A stretch of 19,842 nucleotides of DNA from an uncultured Prevotella sp. (GCA_934281565.1 CAKQXI010000035.1:1-19842); one strand, 5' to 3'. Counted from the stretch's first letter, positions 7,480 through 15,905 are shown. Numbers and translations: made by a program. Notes: generated by a model not told the origin, from the sequence alone.

Positions 7480-8982
7480 CTATCTAATCTTAAACTTGTT
7501 GATACAATCAATATAGGCTTCTACCGAAGCGGTTACAATATCGGTATCTGCTCCGAAACCATAATAAACATGACCATCGTATTCAACTTGCATATGAACC
7601 TTACCAACGTCGTCGGATCCCTTGTCAATGGCTTGGATTGTAAATTCTTTCAAGGTCATTTGCTTTTGGATAATCTTCTTCAAAGCACGGATTGCAGCAT
7701 CAACAGGACCATTACCAGATGATGCTTCCTCAAATTTCTGTCCTGCAATGTCAAGACCAATACTTGCAACACTCTTAACTCCCTTGCCTGTCGTAACCTG
7801 CAAGTAATCAAGTGTAACACCATGATGATCTGAAGAATCGGCACCAGCAAGCATCAATACATCCTCATCGGTAACTTCTTTTTTCTTGTCCGCCAACTGG
7901 AGGAACTTCTTATATATCTTGTCAAGTTTCTCGTCATCCTCAATATCCACACCATTTACATGGAGACGATACTTCAAGGCTGCACGACCAGAACGTGCTG
8001 TCAATACGATAGCGTTATCGTCCAACCCCACATCCTTAGGATCCATAATCTCATATGTCTGCACATTCTTCAAGACACCATCTTGATGAATACCGCTGGA
8101 ATGAGCAAAAGCATTGCGACCTACAATCGCCTTGTTTGGCTGAACTGGCATATTCATCAAACTGCTCACCATGCGAGAAGTAGGTACTATCTTGGTCGTA
8201 TTGATGTTGGTGTCGATATTGATGCCCTTGTGGCACTTTAATATCATGGCTATTTCTTCGAGCGAGGTATTACCAGCACGCTCACCAATTCCATTAATGG
8301 TAACTTCAACCTGACGAGCACCATTTAAAACGCCCTGTAAAGTATTGGCGGTAGCCATACCCAAGTCGTTGTGGCAGTGGGTGGAAAGACGAGCATTTTC
8401 AATGCCATCCACATGTTCCATCAGATACTTGATCTTGGCACCATACTCATCAGGCAAGCAATAGCCTGTGGTATCAGGAATGTTTACGACAGTAGCACCC
8501 GCCTTGATGACAGCTTCTACGACACGAGCCAGATACTCATTGTCTGTACGACCAGCATCCTCGGCATAAAATTCTACATCTTCAACATATTTCTTTGCAT
8601 ACTTGACTGCTGCGACAGCTCTCTCGATTATTTCCTCACGAGTAGAGTTGAACTTATATTTAATGTGGCTATCACTTGTGCCAATACCCGTATGAATTCT
8701 TTTATGTTTGGCATACTTCAAGGCATCTGCTGCGCAATCAATATCTTTCTCTACTGCACGTGTCAAAGCACAAATTGTGGGCCATGTAACAGCTTTGGAA
8801 ATTTCAACGACAGAGTTGAAATCACCAGGACTGGAAATAGGGAAGCCTGCTTCAATGACATCTACTCCCAGTTGCTCCAACTGCTTAGCCACTTGAATTT
8901 TCTCAACTGTGTTCAGTTGACATCCTGGAACTTGTTCGCCATCACGAAGAGTCGTGTCGAAAATAAATAATCTGTCACTCAT
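7480..8982 (-). CDS. leuA: 2-isopropylmalate synthase
   Basis: LeuA condenses acetyl-CoA with 2-oxoisovalerate, the committed step of leucine synthesis, and is normally inhibited by leucine. The 500-residue protein has the short bacterial LeuA plan. The catalytic barrel carries DTTLRDGEQVPG (R13-D14), RIHTGIGTSD (95-104), metal-binding HCHND (H202, H204) and NGIGERAGNTSLEE (230-243). The leucine-binding regulatory domain lies at about 365-500. It is the first enzyme gene of the operon, starting about 35 bases after the leader terminator, so its expression should depend on attenuation. It is distinct from the second synthase of the operon, which has citramalate-type segments. Confidence 0.97.
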   Translation of the reverse strand: MSDRLFIFDTTLRDGEQVPGCQLNTVEKIQVAKQLEQLGVDVIEAGFPISSPGDFNSVVEISKAVTWPTICALTRAVEKDIDCAADALKYAKHKRIHTGIGTSDSHIKYKFNSTREEIIERAVAAVKYAKKYVEDVEFYAEDAGRTDNEYLARVVEAVIKAGATVVNIPDTTGYCLPDEYGAKIKYLMEHVDGIENARLSTHCHNDLGMATANTLQGVLNGARQVEVTINGIGERAGNTSLEEIAMILKCHKGINIDTNINTTKIVPTSRMVSSLMNMPVQPNKAIVGRNAFAHSSGIHQDGVLKNVQTYEIMDPKDVGLDDNAIVLTARSGRAALKYRLHVNGVDIEDDEKLDKIYKKFLQLADKKKEVTDEDVLMLAGADSSDHHGVTLDYLQVTTGKGVKSVASIGLDIAGQKFEEASSGNGPVDAAIRALKKIIQKQMTLKEFTIQAIDKGSDDVGKVHMQVEYDGHVYYGFGADTDIVTASVEAYIDCINKFKIR

Positions 8983-9017
8983 TTCAATATCTATTATTTT
9001 ATTTTTATTCTATTATA

Positions 9018-9059
9018 GAAAAAGCCTTTCACACTCCATGCAGGAAGTGGAAAGGCTTT
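9018..9059 (-). terminator. Attenuator (intrinsic terminator) of the leu operon leader
   Basis: On the minus strand, AAAGCCTTTC (9059-9050) pairs perfectly with GAAAGGCTTT (9030-9021). A further inner stem with small bulges surrounds a TGCAT loop, and the stem is followed by a T run (to 9019) and an A/T-rich tract. This is a good intrinsic terminator placed between the promoter and leuA on the same strand. That position makes it regulatory rather than the end of an upstream gene. Confidence 0.88.
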
Positions 9060-9102
9060 ATATCTTATTATCCTCGAACTATACGCATACCTTATCACTT
9101 CC
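9043..9102 (-). promoter_or_regulatory. Antiterminator pairing in the leu operon leader
   Basis: GGAAGTGATAAGG (9102-9090) is complementary at 11 of 13 positions to CCTTTCCACTTCC (9055-9043), which is the 5' half of the terminator stem. The two pairings exclude each other. The 9102-9090 segment lies inside the last codons of the leader peptide, so a ribosome reaching the stop codon at 9079-9081 would mask it and favour termination. A ribosome held at the Leu/Ile codons (9150-9115) would leave it free. An earlier competing stem is possible (CTTCGACTA near 9122-9114 with TAGTTCGAG near 9081-9073), but it contains bulges. Confidence 0.75.
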
Positions 9103-9165
9103 GCCCACATGCTGTAGTCGAAGTCGAATAATAATGCTCAATATGTTCAAAGATTTAACCATCAT
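9079..9165 (-). CDS. Leader peptide of the leu/ile operon attenuator
   Basis: This 28-residue frame begins with tandem ATG ATG (9165 and 9162), with AGG four bases upstream, and ends in TAG at 9079-9081. Residues 6-17 read LNILSIIIRLRL, giving eight branched-chain residues in twelve, with three consecutive Ile codons. The whole peptide has four Leu, four Ile and four Val. It lies between the promoter and the terminator on the minus strand, about 25 bases past the predicted transcription start. Its role would be to sense charged tRNA-Leu and tRNA-Ile by ribosome stalling. It is too short for standard gene finders. The mechanism is inferred from architecture; the codon content and positions are seen directly. 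Confidence 0.82.
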   Translation of the reverse strand: MMVKSLNILSIIIRLRLQHVGGSDKVCV

Positions 9166-9193
9166 AACCTATGTCACTTTTTATATTCGGTCG

Positions 9194-9225
9194 CAAAGGT
9201 AATGCTTTTCTTTGATATACGCAAA
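9194..9225 (-). promoter_or_regulatory. Bacteroidetes-type promoter of the leu operon
   Basis: TTTG (9225-9222), 20 bases, then TACCTTTG (9201-9194) on the minus strand. The predicted transcript begins near 9190, giving a leader of about 205 bases before leuA. The remaining stretch back to the dnaB stop (9226-9315) is A/T-rich. I see only a short TGTGCACA palindrome there and no convincing dnaB terminator. Confidence 0.85.
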
Positions 9226-9315
9226 CAAATTATCACTTTTTTCTATCAAAATATAACAAATTACAATCTACGTTCTTTAATATTACACAAAATCGTAAGG
9301 ATTGTGCACATTTTA

Positions 9316-10788
9316 TTAGAATGGAGCATCTGAGTTTGGTGATGGAGAAAGATCAATACCGTTCATCTTGGAACCCATGATCTCACCACCAGCCTCCAAA
9401 GGGGCAATAGCTGCATCTTGAGGATCTTGGAAGCGAGTAAACTCACCACGGAAGTTGAGCAATACATCACCAGTGGCACCCTTACGGTGCTTGGCAATAA
9501 TGATTTGTGCCATACCATGAAGGTCATTGCCTTTTTCATCCAGATAGATGTGGTAATACTCTGGACGGTGTACAAAAAGTACCATGTCGGCATCCTGCTC
9601 GATGGCTCCAGACTCACGGAGGTCGCTCAGCTGTGGTCGCTTTCCCTCAAGACCTTCACGGTTTTCTACATTACGAGACAACTGTGACAAGGCTAATACA
9701 GGTATGTTTAGCTCCTTGGCAAGTCCCTTTAGAGAACGAGAGATTGTAGAAACCTCCTCCTGACGACTTCCAAACTTCATGCCATTGGCGTTCATCAATT
9801 GCAGATAGTCAATCATAATGAGCTTGACACCTTTCTCACGGACAAGTCGTCTGGCTTTTGTTCTCAATTCAAAAACAGAAAGTCCTGGCGTATCATCCAC
9901 ATAGATTGGCGCACCTGTGAGATTGCGCAACTTTTTGTCAAGTCTCTCCCACTCTGCTGGATCCAACTGTCCGTTCAATATTTTATGACCCGAAATCTCA
10001 CACACATTACTAATAAGACGGTTCACTAATTGAACGTTGTTCATTTCCAGGGAGAAGAAGCCGATAGGTATATGATAATCAACAGCTACATTCTTGGCAA
10101 TACTAAGGGCAAAAGAAGTTTTACCCATGGCAGGACGACCGGCGATAATCACAAGGTCGGAGGCTTGCCATCCACTGGTTATATCATCCAAGCCCACATA
10201 TCCAGTAGGAATACCAGTCAAACCACCAGCGTTCTCTGCAGCACGTTTCAATATATCAACTGCTTCCTTGATGACAGGATCTACTTGTGTGTAATCTTGC
10301 TTTATGTTATTTTGGGAGAGTTGAAACAATTCTCCTTCAGCATGCTGCATCAAGTCATCTATATCAACACTCTCATCAAAAGCCTGTGTCTCAATGTCAC
10401 CTGCATAATGTATCAACTGACGAGCCATATATTTCTGGGCTAAAATACGAGCATGATATTCGATATGGGCTGCAGAAGCCACTTGTGAAGAAATCTCCAT
10501 CAAGTAAGCAGCACCGCCTATCTTCTCAATGGCTCCCATCTTGGTAAGCTCATTAATCAAGGTCATGATATCGACAGGGCGTTCTTCTATGTTCATTGTT
10601 TGTATTGCCTCATAGATTTTCTGATGACGAGGGTCATAGAAAGTCTCTGGCTTTAGTATTTCTGAAACCATAGAAAAAGCATCCGAGTCAATCATCAATG
10701 CACCGAGTACAACCTTTTCGAGGTCAACAGCTTGTGGTTGCAGATGAGCATAATTAGTATCTATATTATTGCTATTTTTCTTTGCCAT
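9316..10788 (-). CDS. dnaB: Replicative DNA helicase
   Basis: DnaB is the hexameric helicase that unwinds DNA ahead of the replication fork. The 490-residue protein has the N-terminal primase-interacting domain (about 15-120) and the RecA-like C-terminal domain. Walker A is GRPAMGKT at 217-224 (K223), Walker B is LIMIDYLQL at 323-331 (D327), and KHRKG (433-437) is the usual arginine-containing motif. QLSRN (369-373) is also typical. No intein is present. It starts 12 bases after the stop of the large TPR gene and is the last gene of that run, so it is probably co-transcribed with it. Confidence 0.97.
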   Translation of the reverse strand: MAKKNSNNIDTNYAHLQPQAVDLEKVVLGALMIDSDAFSMVSEILKPETFYDPRHQKIYEAIQTMNIEERPVDIMTLINELTKMGAIEKIGGAAYLMEISSQVASAAHIEYHARILAQKYMARQLIHYAGDIETQAFDESVDIDDLMQHAEGELFQLSQNNIKQDYTQVDPVIKEAVDILKRAAENAGGLTGIPTGYVGLDDITSGWQASDLVIIAGRPAMGKTSFALSIAKNVAVDYHIPIGFFSLEMNNVQLVNRLISNVCEISGHKILNGQLDPAEWERLDKKLRNLTGAPIYVDDTPGLSVFELRTKARRLVREKGVKLIMIDYLQLMNANGMKFGSRQEEVSTISRSLKGLAKELNIPVLALSQLSRNVENREGLEGKRPQLSDLRESGAIEQDADMVLFVHRPEYYHIYLDEKGNDLHGMAQIIIAKHRKGATGDVLLNFRGEFTRFQDPQDAAIAPLEAGGEIMGSKMNGIDLSPSPNSDAPF

Positions 10789-10800
10789 GATTGCAGTCTT

Positions 10801-13044
10801 TTAATTGTCCGTGTTTGTAGGATCGTCAGCCTTGTTGTTCGTTTCTCTACTTTTTATCAAGGCTGCATCCAGCATCATCATTACTTCCACATCCTCAATG
10901 TGGTATCGTTTTAGGAGGTTGCGATCAGCATCTAACTTATCGAGTAAGTCATGCTTGCCAAATTGTACCATATACCGAACGAAACCGCGGAGCGAATGAG
11001 TTAAATCTCCCTTGCACCAGAAACATAAAGCTACGTTGTAGATGTCTTCTGCGACTTGCTCTTTATCATCTGTACTATCTAAGATTTTGTTGTAATAATT
11101 GAGAGCCTTGTCCATAGAGCCTTTCTGTACAAGTGCCCAAGCCAAAGGGCGCATGATTTCAGAGTTGCCGGGATTTTGGTAATCCAACTTATACAATATT
11201 TCCAAAGCTCTGTCATAGTCCCCTATCTCTATCAAACAGATAGCGATGCGCCTTTCTAATCCAACATGGTTGGGATATAGTTTTAGAAGGTGCTTGTAAG
11301 CATCCAGCGCTTCTTCATATTTCTCCATTTGAAAGTAGCATTTCGCCAAAATCTTCAAAGCAGGTTGGCAATCAGGCTCTTTCAATAGAATAGGTGCCAG
11401 ATAGTTGGCTGCAGTCTCGTAATGCCCCTCATAGTTTGTCTCATACAGAGCACGGATAAGTAAGTATTCCTTATCATGTGGCATGGTCATATCTATGAAA
11501 AAGTTCAAACGAGCATAGTCTTTTCTCTTAATTAAGAAACGGCACATCGACAGATGGGCTTTTTCAAACTGCTTGGTGTTGAAAAATATGGAGCTAAAGA
11601 AGAATGACTGAAAAGAAGCCTCCTTGCCAAAAGGAGAGTTAAAGCTATCTTTCATAGGTGACAAGAGGAAGAACCGATACAAATCTTGCAAGTATTTCCT
11701 ACGACTCAGCGAAGCTTTTAAGTTTTGGTCTTGGAATATGTCTTTTTGTGAAGTAAACATTCCTGGATGGATCATTTTCTTCAATACAGGCATTTGCTTA
11801 ATCATTTGCGTCAGCACCAATGTAAAGCTATAGGCATCACTACTGCAAAATGGAGAATTTCGCTCTATATTCAGAACCAGCTCACCATCATCATCCAAAG
11901 TCTCTATCAATGGATAGAGAACAGGATTTTGTATGTAGAATGGAGTAAGCCAATTGGCTAAAGAATGAAAGAAGCCAAAGTTCTTCATCATACGGAACCC
12001 TTTAAAATAAAGGTCACTGCCTGCCTTTTCCATCTCTGCATATTTCTTCATGCTATTTTCCAAACGTTCAGAAAGTTCTTCTTCCTCCTCTGGACTGATA
12101 ATGTCCTCAAACGAAGAAATGTCTACCCCGTCATTTTCAGTTAGTTTCTTGAGTTTTGGATTTCTTTCCACCATGTCTGTTATGTCAAGAGTTAGACTTG
12201 CTTCCTGAGTGTCTTTCTCTGTGTCAAGCAAGTAGATTACTTGCTTTTGGAAATCCAATATATTCATGATACTGCTTTTGTCGCTGCAAAACTTTTCTAT
12301 CAGTTCTTTCTGCTTTTCTTCCCAGAACGTTTCTTTAACATTCAAAGAAAACATAGCACCAACGAAAGCTCTCTCTTTAACATCACGAGAATTAACGCCA
12401 TGATAGATACGGAAAAGAGCCTGAAGTTTTCGAATATCGAATACTATCAACTTGCTGAGCATGAGAGCACTTACTATCAGTTGGGCAGATACGCTGTCTG
12501 AAGAAATCGTAGCCTCTACAAATAGGTTCTCTGTCGTCTCGTCCCATTGGGGAGAAACCAATATATATGAAAAAAGTTGATTACGATAGTCTATGCTTGA
12601 CTGTTGGAAATCCTGAAACTTTTTTATAAGGACACTATATGGCGTATTGGAATATAAAGAAACCATAGCCCCCTCAGTATATATATAAGAAAGTTTTTCA
12701 CTAATCAAATCTGGATTTATCTTCTTGGCACGTTGAGCCACCGCAGAGAGTGTACTACTGTTTTTAATGCACTCTGCCATATATATGTCTTGTATAAGAC
12801 GGTATGCCTCAATCCTATAGTTGGAATAATATTCCATTCTCTTAGGGTCATTCATACCCTCCAAGAAGAATTGCAACATACGATCATAATTAGTGGACAA
12901 ATCGTTTAGACGATCAGTAAAACAGTTCAAAGCAGGATGCGTTTCTATATATTTGCGCAATTCATCAAGAGGATAAAGCAACTGTCCATCCTCTAAGACT
13001 TTTTTACATTTCAGCAAAGTGTTATCTTCCTTTTTGGATTCCAT
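10801..13044 (-). CDS. Large tetratricopeptide-repeat protein upstream of dnaB
   Basis: A 747-residue protein with no signal peptide or clear membrane segment, so probably cytoplasmic. Residues 1-550 are helical and unassigned, with an acidic stretch (PEEEEEL) near 318-324. Residues about 550-700 contain consecutive TPR units; the clearest is PALKILAKCYFQMEKYEEAL (561-580), with others near 595-628, 629-660 and 665-698. The C-terminal tail is polar. GGAG lies a suitable distance before the ATG. It begins 28 bases after the substrate-binding protein gene and ends 12 bases before dnaB, which suggests one mRNA. I do not recognise a named function; TPRs imply a scaffold or adaptor. Confidence 0.85.
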   Translation of the reverse strand: MESKKEDNTLLKCKKVLEDGQLLYPLDELRKYIETHPALNCFTDRLNDLSTNYDRMLQFFLEGMNDPKRMEYYSNYRIEAYRLIQDIYMAECIKNSSTLSAVAQRAKKINPDLISEKLSYIYTEGAMVSLYSNTPYSVLIKKFQDFQQSSIDYRNQLFSYILVSPQWDETTENLFVEATISSDSVSAQLIVSALMLSKLIVFDIRKLQALFRIYHGVNSRDVKERAFVGAMFSLNVKETFWEEKQKELIEKFCSDKSSIMNILDFQKQVIYLLDTEKDTQEASLTLDITDMVERNPKLKKLTENDGVDISSFEDIISPEEEEELSERLENSMKKYAEMEKAGSDLYFKGFRMMKNFGFFHSLANWLTPFYIQNPVLYPLIETLDDDGELVLNIERNSPFCSSDAYSFTLVLTQMIKQMPVLKKMIHPGMFTSQKDIFQDQNLKASLSRRKYLQDLYRFFLLSPMKDSFNSPFGKEASFQSFFFSSIFFNTKQFEKAHLSMCRFLIKRKDYARLNFFIDMTMPHDKEYLLIRALYETNYEGHYETAANYLAPILLKEPDCQPALKILAKCYFQMEKYEEALDAYKHLLKLYPNHVGLERRIAICLIEIGDYDRALEILYKLDYQNPGNSEIMRPLAWALVQKGSMDKALNYYNKILDSTDDKEQVAEDIYNVALCFWCKGDLTHSLRGFVRYMVQFGKHDLLDKLDADRNLLKRYHIEDVEVMMMLDAALIKSRETNNKADDPTNTDN

Positions 13045-13072
13045 TGTTTTCTTTCTCCGTATTAAGATGGTT

Positions 13073-13996
13073 TTATTTAACTAAAGAAGCAGCGATGTTC
13101 ACATCATGCTGGCGTGGTGCCTCTGCTTTCGAGAAAGTCAATCGGGGTAAATTTTTAATCGTCTTGGCATCTGCATAACAATATTTCTGGATTATTGAAG
13201 CATAAGGTTGTACCCCATTTTTGTTAATGCTGTCTACAGCCATATTATATGCCTTGATGAATTTCTTCATCTGTTCTCCTCTATTCGGCTGTCTTAATCC
13301 TTTTTGCCTAAAGGCGAATACTCCAAGATGTAAGTTTTTCTTGCGACTATCCATTAAGACGACATGACCTTCCGAACGAGCTTTCGTTGCTTGTGGCTCT
13401 GTGAGTAGCATGGCATCCATCTCGTTGTTTAACAGCATCCTAAGGCGAATGGTTACATCATTGATTTGCACCTTATATACATCGTATTTTGGTTTGACAC
13501 TATCAATGACTAAGTTTGCAAGATAGTCAGTAGCTGAATTACGAGTTATGGCTATCATCTTGTCTGATAGTTGTTTCGGTTCAGAAATACGAGCTTTCTT
13601 GTTGGAAATCAACTGCCAGTAAGTATTGGTACTGATAGGGAAAGTCAAGGCAACACCTTTCTTTTTCATATAAGCTGCTCTTATCAAATCTGTTATGGTT
13701 CCCATGACTCGTCCTTTCTCCAAAGCAGTGTCACAATCCATCTGAGCTGTATATCTACGCAAATGGACATCAACCCCAAGTGTATCAAAAAGACGTTCCT
13801 CTTTTGCAATAAAGACAGGCAGACAGTCTAACGTAGGCATGACTCCAACCTTGAATGAAGCACTGTCAATGCTATCAAGGCGCATTTTCTCTATTTTAGT
13901 TCGATGTGCCTTGCTACTCTTGGAATGACAACTTGCCATGAAACAGACAAGGCATACTAACACTATAAAGAGCAAGCTTGTTTTTCTCATATTCAT
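13073..13996 (-). CDS. NMT1/SsuA-like substrate-binding lipoprotein
   Basis: The protein has a lipoprotein signal (MNMRK, hydrophobic core, lipobox MASC) and a periplasmic-binding-protein type 2 fold typical of the nitrate/taurine/thiamine-precursor (NMT1/THI5-like) group. Telling segments are VGVMPTLDCLPVFIAKEERLF, ISEPKQLSDKMIAI and NNEMDAMLLTEPQA. The frame is open from a TTG at 14017, but the ATG at 13996 is preceded by GAGGGGGAAG and gives a proper signal peptide, so I use it (307 residues). No permease or ATPase gene is nearby, so it is an orphan binding protein here. The ligand is unknown. It lies 25 bases after the methyltransferase gene and 28 before the large TPR gene. Confidence 0.85.
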   Translation of the reverse strand: MNMRKTSLLFIVLVCLVCFMASCHSKSSKAHRTKIEKMRLDSIDSASFKVGVMPTLDCLPVFIAKEERLFDTLGVDVHLRRYTAQMDCDTALEKGRVMGTITDLIRAAYMKKKGVALTFPISTNTYWQLISNKKARISEPKQLSDKMIAITRNSATDYLANLVIDSVKPKYDVYKVQINDVTIRLRMLLNNEMDAMLLTEPQATKARSEGHVVLMDSRKKNLHLGVFAFRQKGLRQPNRGEQMKKFIKAYNMAVDSINKNGVQPYASIIQKYCYADAKTIKNLPRLTFSKAEAPRQHDVNIAASLVK

Positions 13997-14021
13997 TATA
14001 CTTCCCCCTCTTAACAATAAA

Positions 14022-15203
14022 TTATTCTACATAAAGTACCAATCCTTTCAGATATTCACCCTCTGGATGATAGATGTTGATAGGATGGTCAGCAGGCTGA
14101 TGAAGTTGATGCAAGATACGCACTTTCCTACCTGCTTGGGCAGCAGCAGTGAAGACCGCATTTCGGAAATTATCTTTGGTCACTACTTGAGAACAACTGA
14201 ATGTAAAGAGAATGCCACCTTTCTTAATTCGCTGGAAACCTTTAACATTCAGTCGAGTATATCCCTTTAATGCATTATGTAGGGCTGCACGATGCTTAGC
14301 AAAAGCTGGTGGATCCAAGACAATAAGGTCATATTGCTGATCATGCTCGTCAAGATACTTGAAAGCATCTTCGCAAAAAGCTTCATGTCGTGCATCGTCT
14401 GGGAAATTGAGCGCAATGTTGTCATTGGTCAACTCTATAGCCTTGGCACTACTGTCAACAGAGTGTACCAGCTTGGCATTTCCTCGCATAGCATAAACGG
14501 AAAAACCACCTGTATAACAGAACATATTAAGTACACTTTTACCTTTTGCATAATGCTCGAGTAAAGAACGATTTTCACGTTGGTCAACGAAAAAGCCAGT
14601 CTTTTGACCTCTTAGCCAGTCTATATGAAATCTCAATCCATTCTCTACGGCTACATTATTAGCATCTCCCCCAAAGATAAAGCCATTTTCTTGTCGCAAA
14701 TCAGCTTTATATGGCAAAGTTGTCTCACTCTTATAATATAGGTTAGCAAGGCGCTCCCCCATCACATCTTTCAATGCCTTGGCTACCTCCATACGATGTA
14801 CGTGCATACCTACACTATGTGCTTGCATGACTGCCGTATTGCCATAGCAATCGATAACCAATCCTGGCAGATTGTCACCTTCACCATGAACAAGACGATA
14901 AGTGTTGTTCGCAGGATTATCAGCTATTCCTACGGCTATGCGCATATCAAGGGCAGACTTCAAGCGAGCACACCAAAAGTCATGGTCAATTGGGATGTCA
15001 CGGAATGATAAAACACGGACAGCGATAGAGCCAATCTGATAATGACCTATGGCTATAAAGTCTGCATTGATAGTAAAGACTTTCACTATCTCGCCCTCAT
15101 CTATACCTTCATCCATGTGATGAATAGCTCCAGAGAACACCCAAGGATGAAATCTCTTTAGCGATTCTTCCTTACCTTTCTTTAAATATACGTTTTTATA
15201 CAT
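14022..15203 (-). CDS. rlmI: Class I SAM-dependent 23S rRNA methyltransferase, RlmI-like
   Basis: The protein would methylate a cytosine (C5) in 23S rRNA using S-adenosylmethionine. In 393 residues it has an N-terminal PUA-like domain (about 1-80), a middle domain with GQKTGFFVDQREN (199-211), then the Rossmann methyltransferase fold with NMFCYTGGFS (226-235), VLDPPAF (295-301) and FTFSCSQ (333-339). C337 is the likely catalytic cysteine. This matches the RlmI family plan and length (E. coli about 396). The exact target base cannot be proven from sequence, and RlmK/L-like relatives exist. It starts 44 bases after the exonuclease gene; that gap is A/T-rich without a clear promoter. Confidence 0.88.
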   Translation of the reverse strand: MYKNVYLKKGKEESLKRFHPWVFSGAIHHMDEGIDEGEIVKVFTINADFIAIGHYQIGSIAVRVLSFRDIPIDHDFWCARLKSALDMRIAVGIADNPANNTYRLVHGEGDNLPGLVIDCYGNTAVMQAHSVGMHVHRMEVAKALKDVMGERLANLYYKSETTLPYKADLRQENGFIFGGDANNVAVENGLRFHIDWLRGQKTGFFVDQRENRSLLEHYAKGKSVLNMFCYTGGFSVYAMRGNAKLVHSVDSSAKAIELTNDNIALNFPDDARHEAFCEDAFKYLDEHDQQYDLIVLDPPAFAKHRAALHNALKGYTRLNVKGFQRIKKGGILFTFSCSQVVTKDNFRNAVFTAAAQAGRKVRILHQLHQPADHPINIYHPEGEYLKGLVLYVE

Positions 15204-15247
15204 ACAATTCTAAGTTTTAAATACTCTTAATCCTATATTCTTAAGTC

Positions 15248-15877
15248 TTATAGAATTCTAACATCCGATACCTCGTTCAGTTCGTAATCTTTGAGGGTAT
15301 TGAGCCTTGTGAACTCTTCATAAAGGTTGATGCAGCACCAAGCATCTGTGGCAGCATATACTTGCTGCGCTTCTTTCAGTTCCGCTGCCTCCCAGTTGCT
15401 TAGCCGTTGTGACTTGCTAATTTTCTGGTGGAACAAGTTGGCATAAAGTTTCTGTAAACTTCTGTCTAAAATACCGAACTTGGCAGCAATGTCTTGGAGT
15501 TCGACAAAAAGTCCTGCTTTGAATTCTACCCTACGATGTAATTGCAATAAGTCATCGTGCCATGAAAGTCCTACTTTAGGAACATTCTTGTCTTCCAAGA
15601 ATCTTACGATGGCTGGTGTAATACCTGTTAAATGCAAGCGAAATAAATAACATACATCGTGTGTGCTTACTTGTAGCAACGACACTTGATAGCGTTTCCC
15701 TCTTATAAAAGATGGTCTTGTTTCTGTATCAACTCCTAAGATTTCTTGGGAAAGCAAGAAATCAACGGCAGCTTCTGTATCTTCTGGGGTGCTGATTGTC
15801 ACTATTTTACCAGGAAACGCAATTCTGGGCAAATTCGTGATAGTATGTTTGTCAAACCTCGTAAATATTATCTTCAT
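15248..15877 (-). CDS. DEDDy-type 3'-5' exonuclease (RNase D/WRN-like fold)
   Basis: A 209-residue single-domain exonuclease. All five DEDDy residues are visible: D50 and E52 in GVDTETRP (Exo I), D108 in LSWHDDLLQL (Exo II), and Y174 with D178 in YAATDAW (Exo III). Proteins of this fold remove nucleotides from the 3' end of RNA or DNA. It lacks the HRDC domains of RNase D, so it is the short stand-alone type whose substrate is unsettled. It is the first gene after the promoter at 15906-15937 and probably begins a unit running to dnaB. Confidence 0.9.
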   Translation of the reverse strand: MKIIFTRFDKHTITNLPRIAFPGKIVTISTPEDTEAAVDFLLSQEILGVDTETRPSFIRGKRYQVSLLQVSTHDVCYLFRLHLTGITPAIVRFLEDKNVPKVGLSWHDDLLQLHRRVEFKAGLFVELQDIAAKFGILDRSLQKLYANLFHQKISKSQRLSNWEAAELKEAQQVYAATDAWCCINLYEEFTRLNTLKDYELNEVSDVRIL

Positions 15878-15905
15878 CTCTTGTCATTTCTTTTTCAAAT
15901 CGGTG

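Noticed and set aside
8371..8970. 199-codon plus-strand open frame opposite leuA
   Set aside because: It is the antisense shadow of the leuA barrel domain, with cysteine- and isoleucine-rich unlikely composition and no family resemblance.
8983..9190. T-box or metabolite riboswitch upstream of leuA
   Set aside because: No T-box consensus or recognised riboswitch core is present, and a leader peptide with antiterminator and terminator explains the region better.
13997..14017. TTG start at 14017 for the substrate-binding lipoprotein
   Set aside because: The ATG at 13996 has a purine-rich ribosome-binding site just upstream and a standard lipoprotein signal.
15877..15887. An 11-codon frame starting at 15887 overlapping the exonuclease start
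   Set aside because: It has no distinctive codon content or nearby structure. It may be a chance ATG, and nothing supports a regulatory upstream frame.
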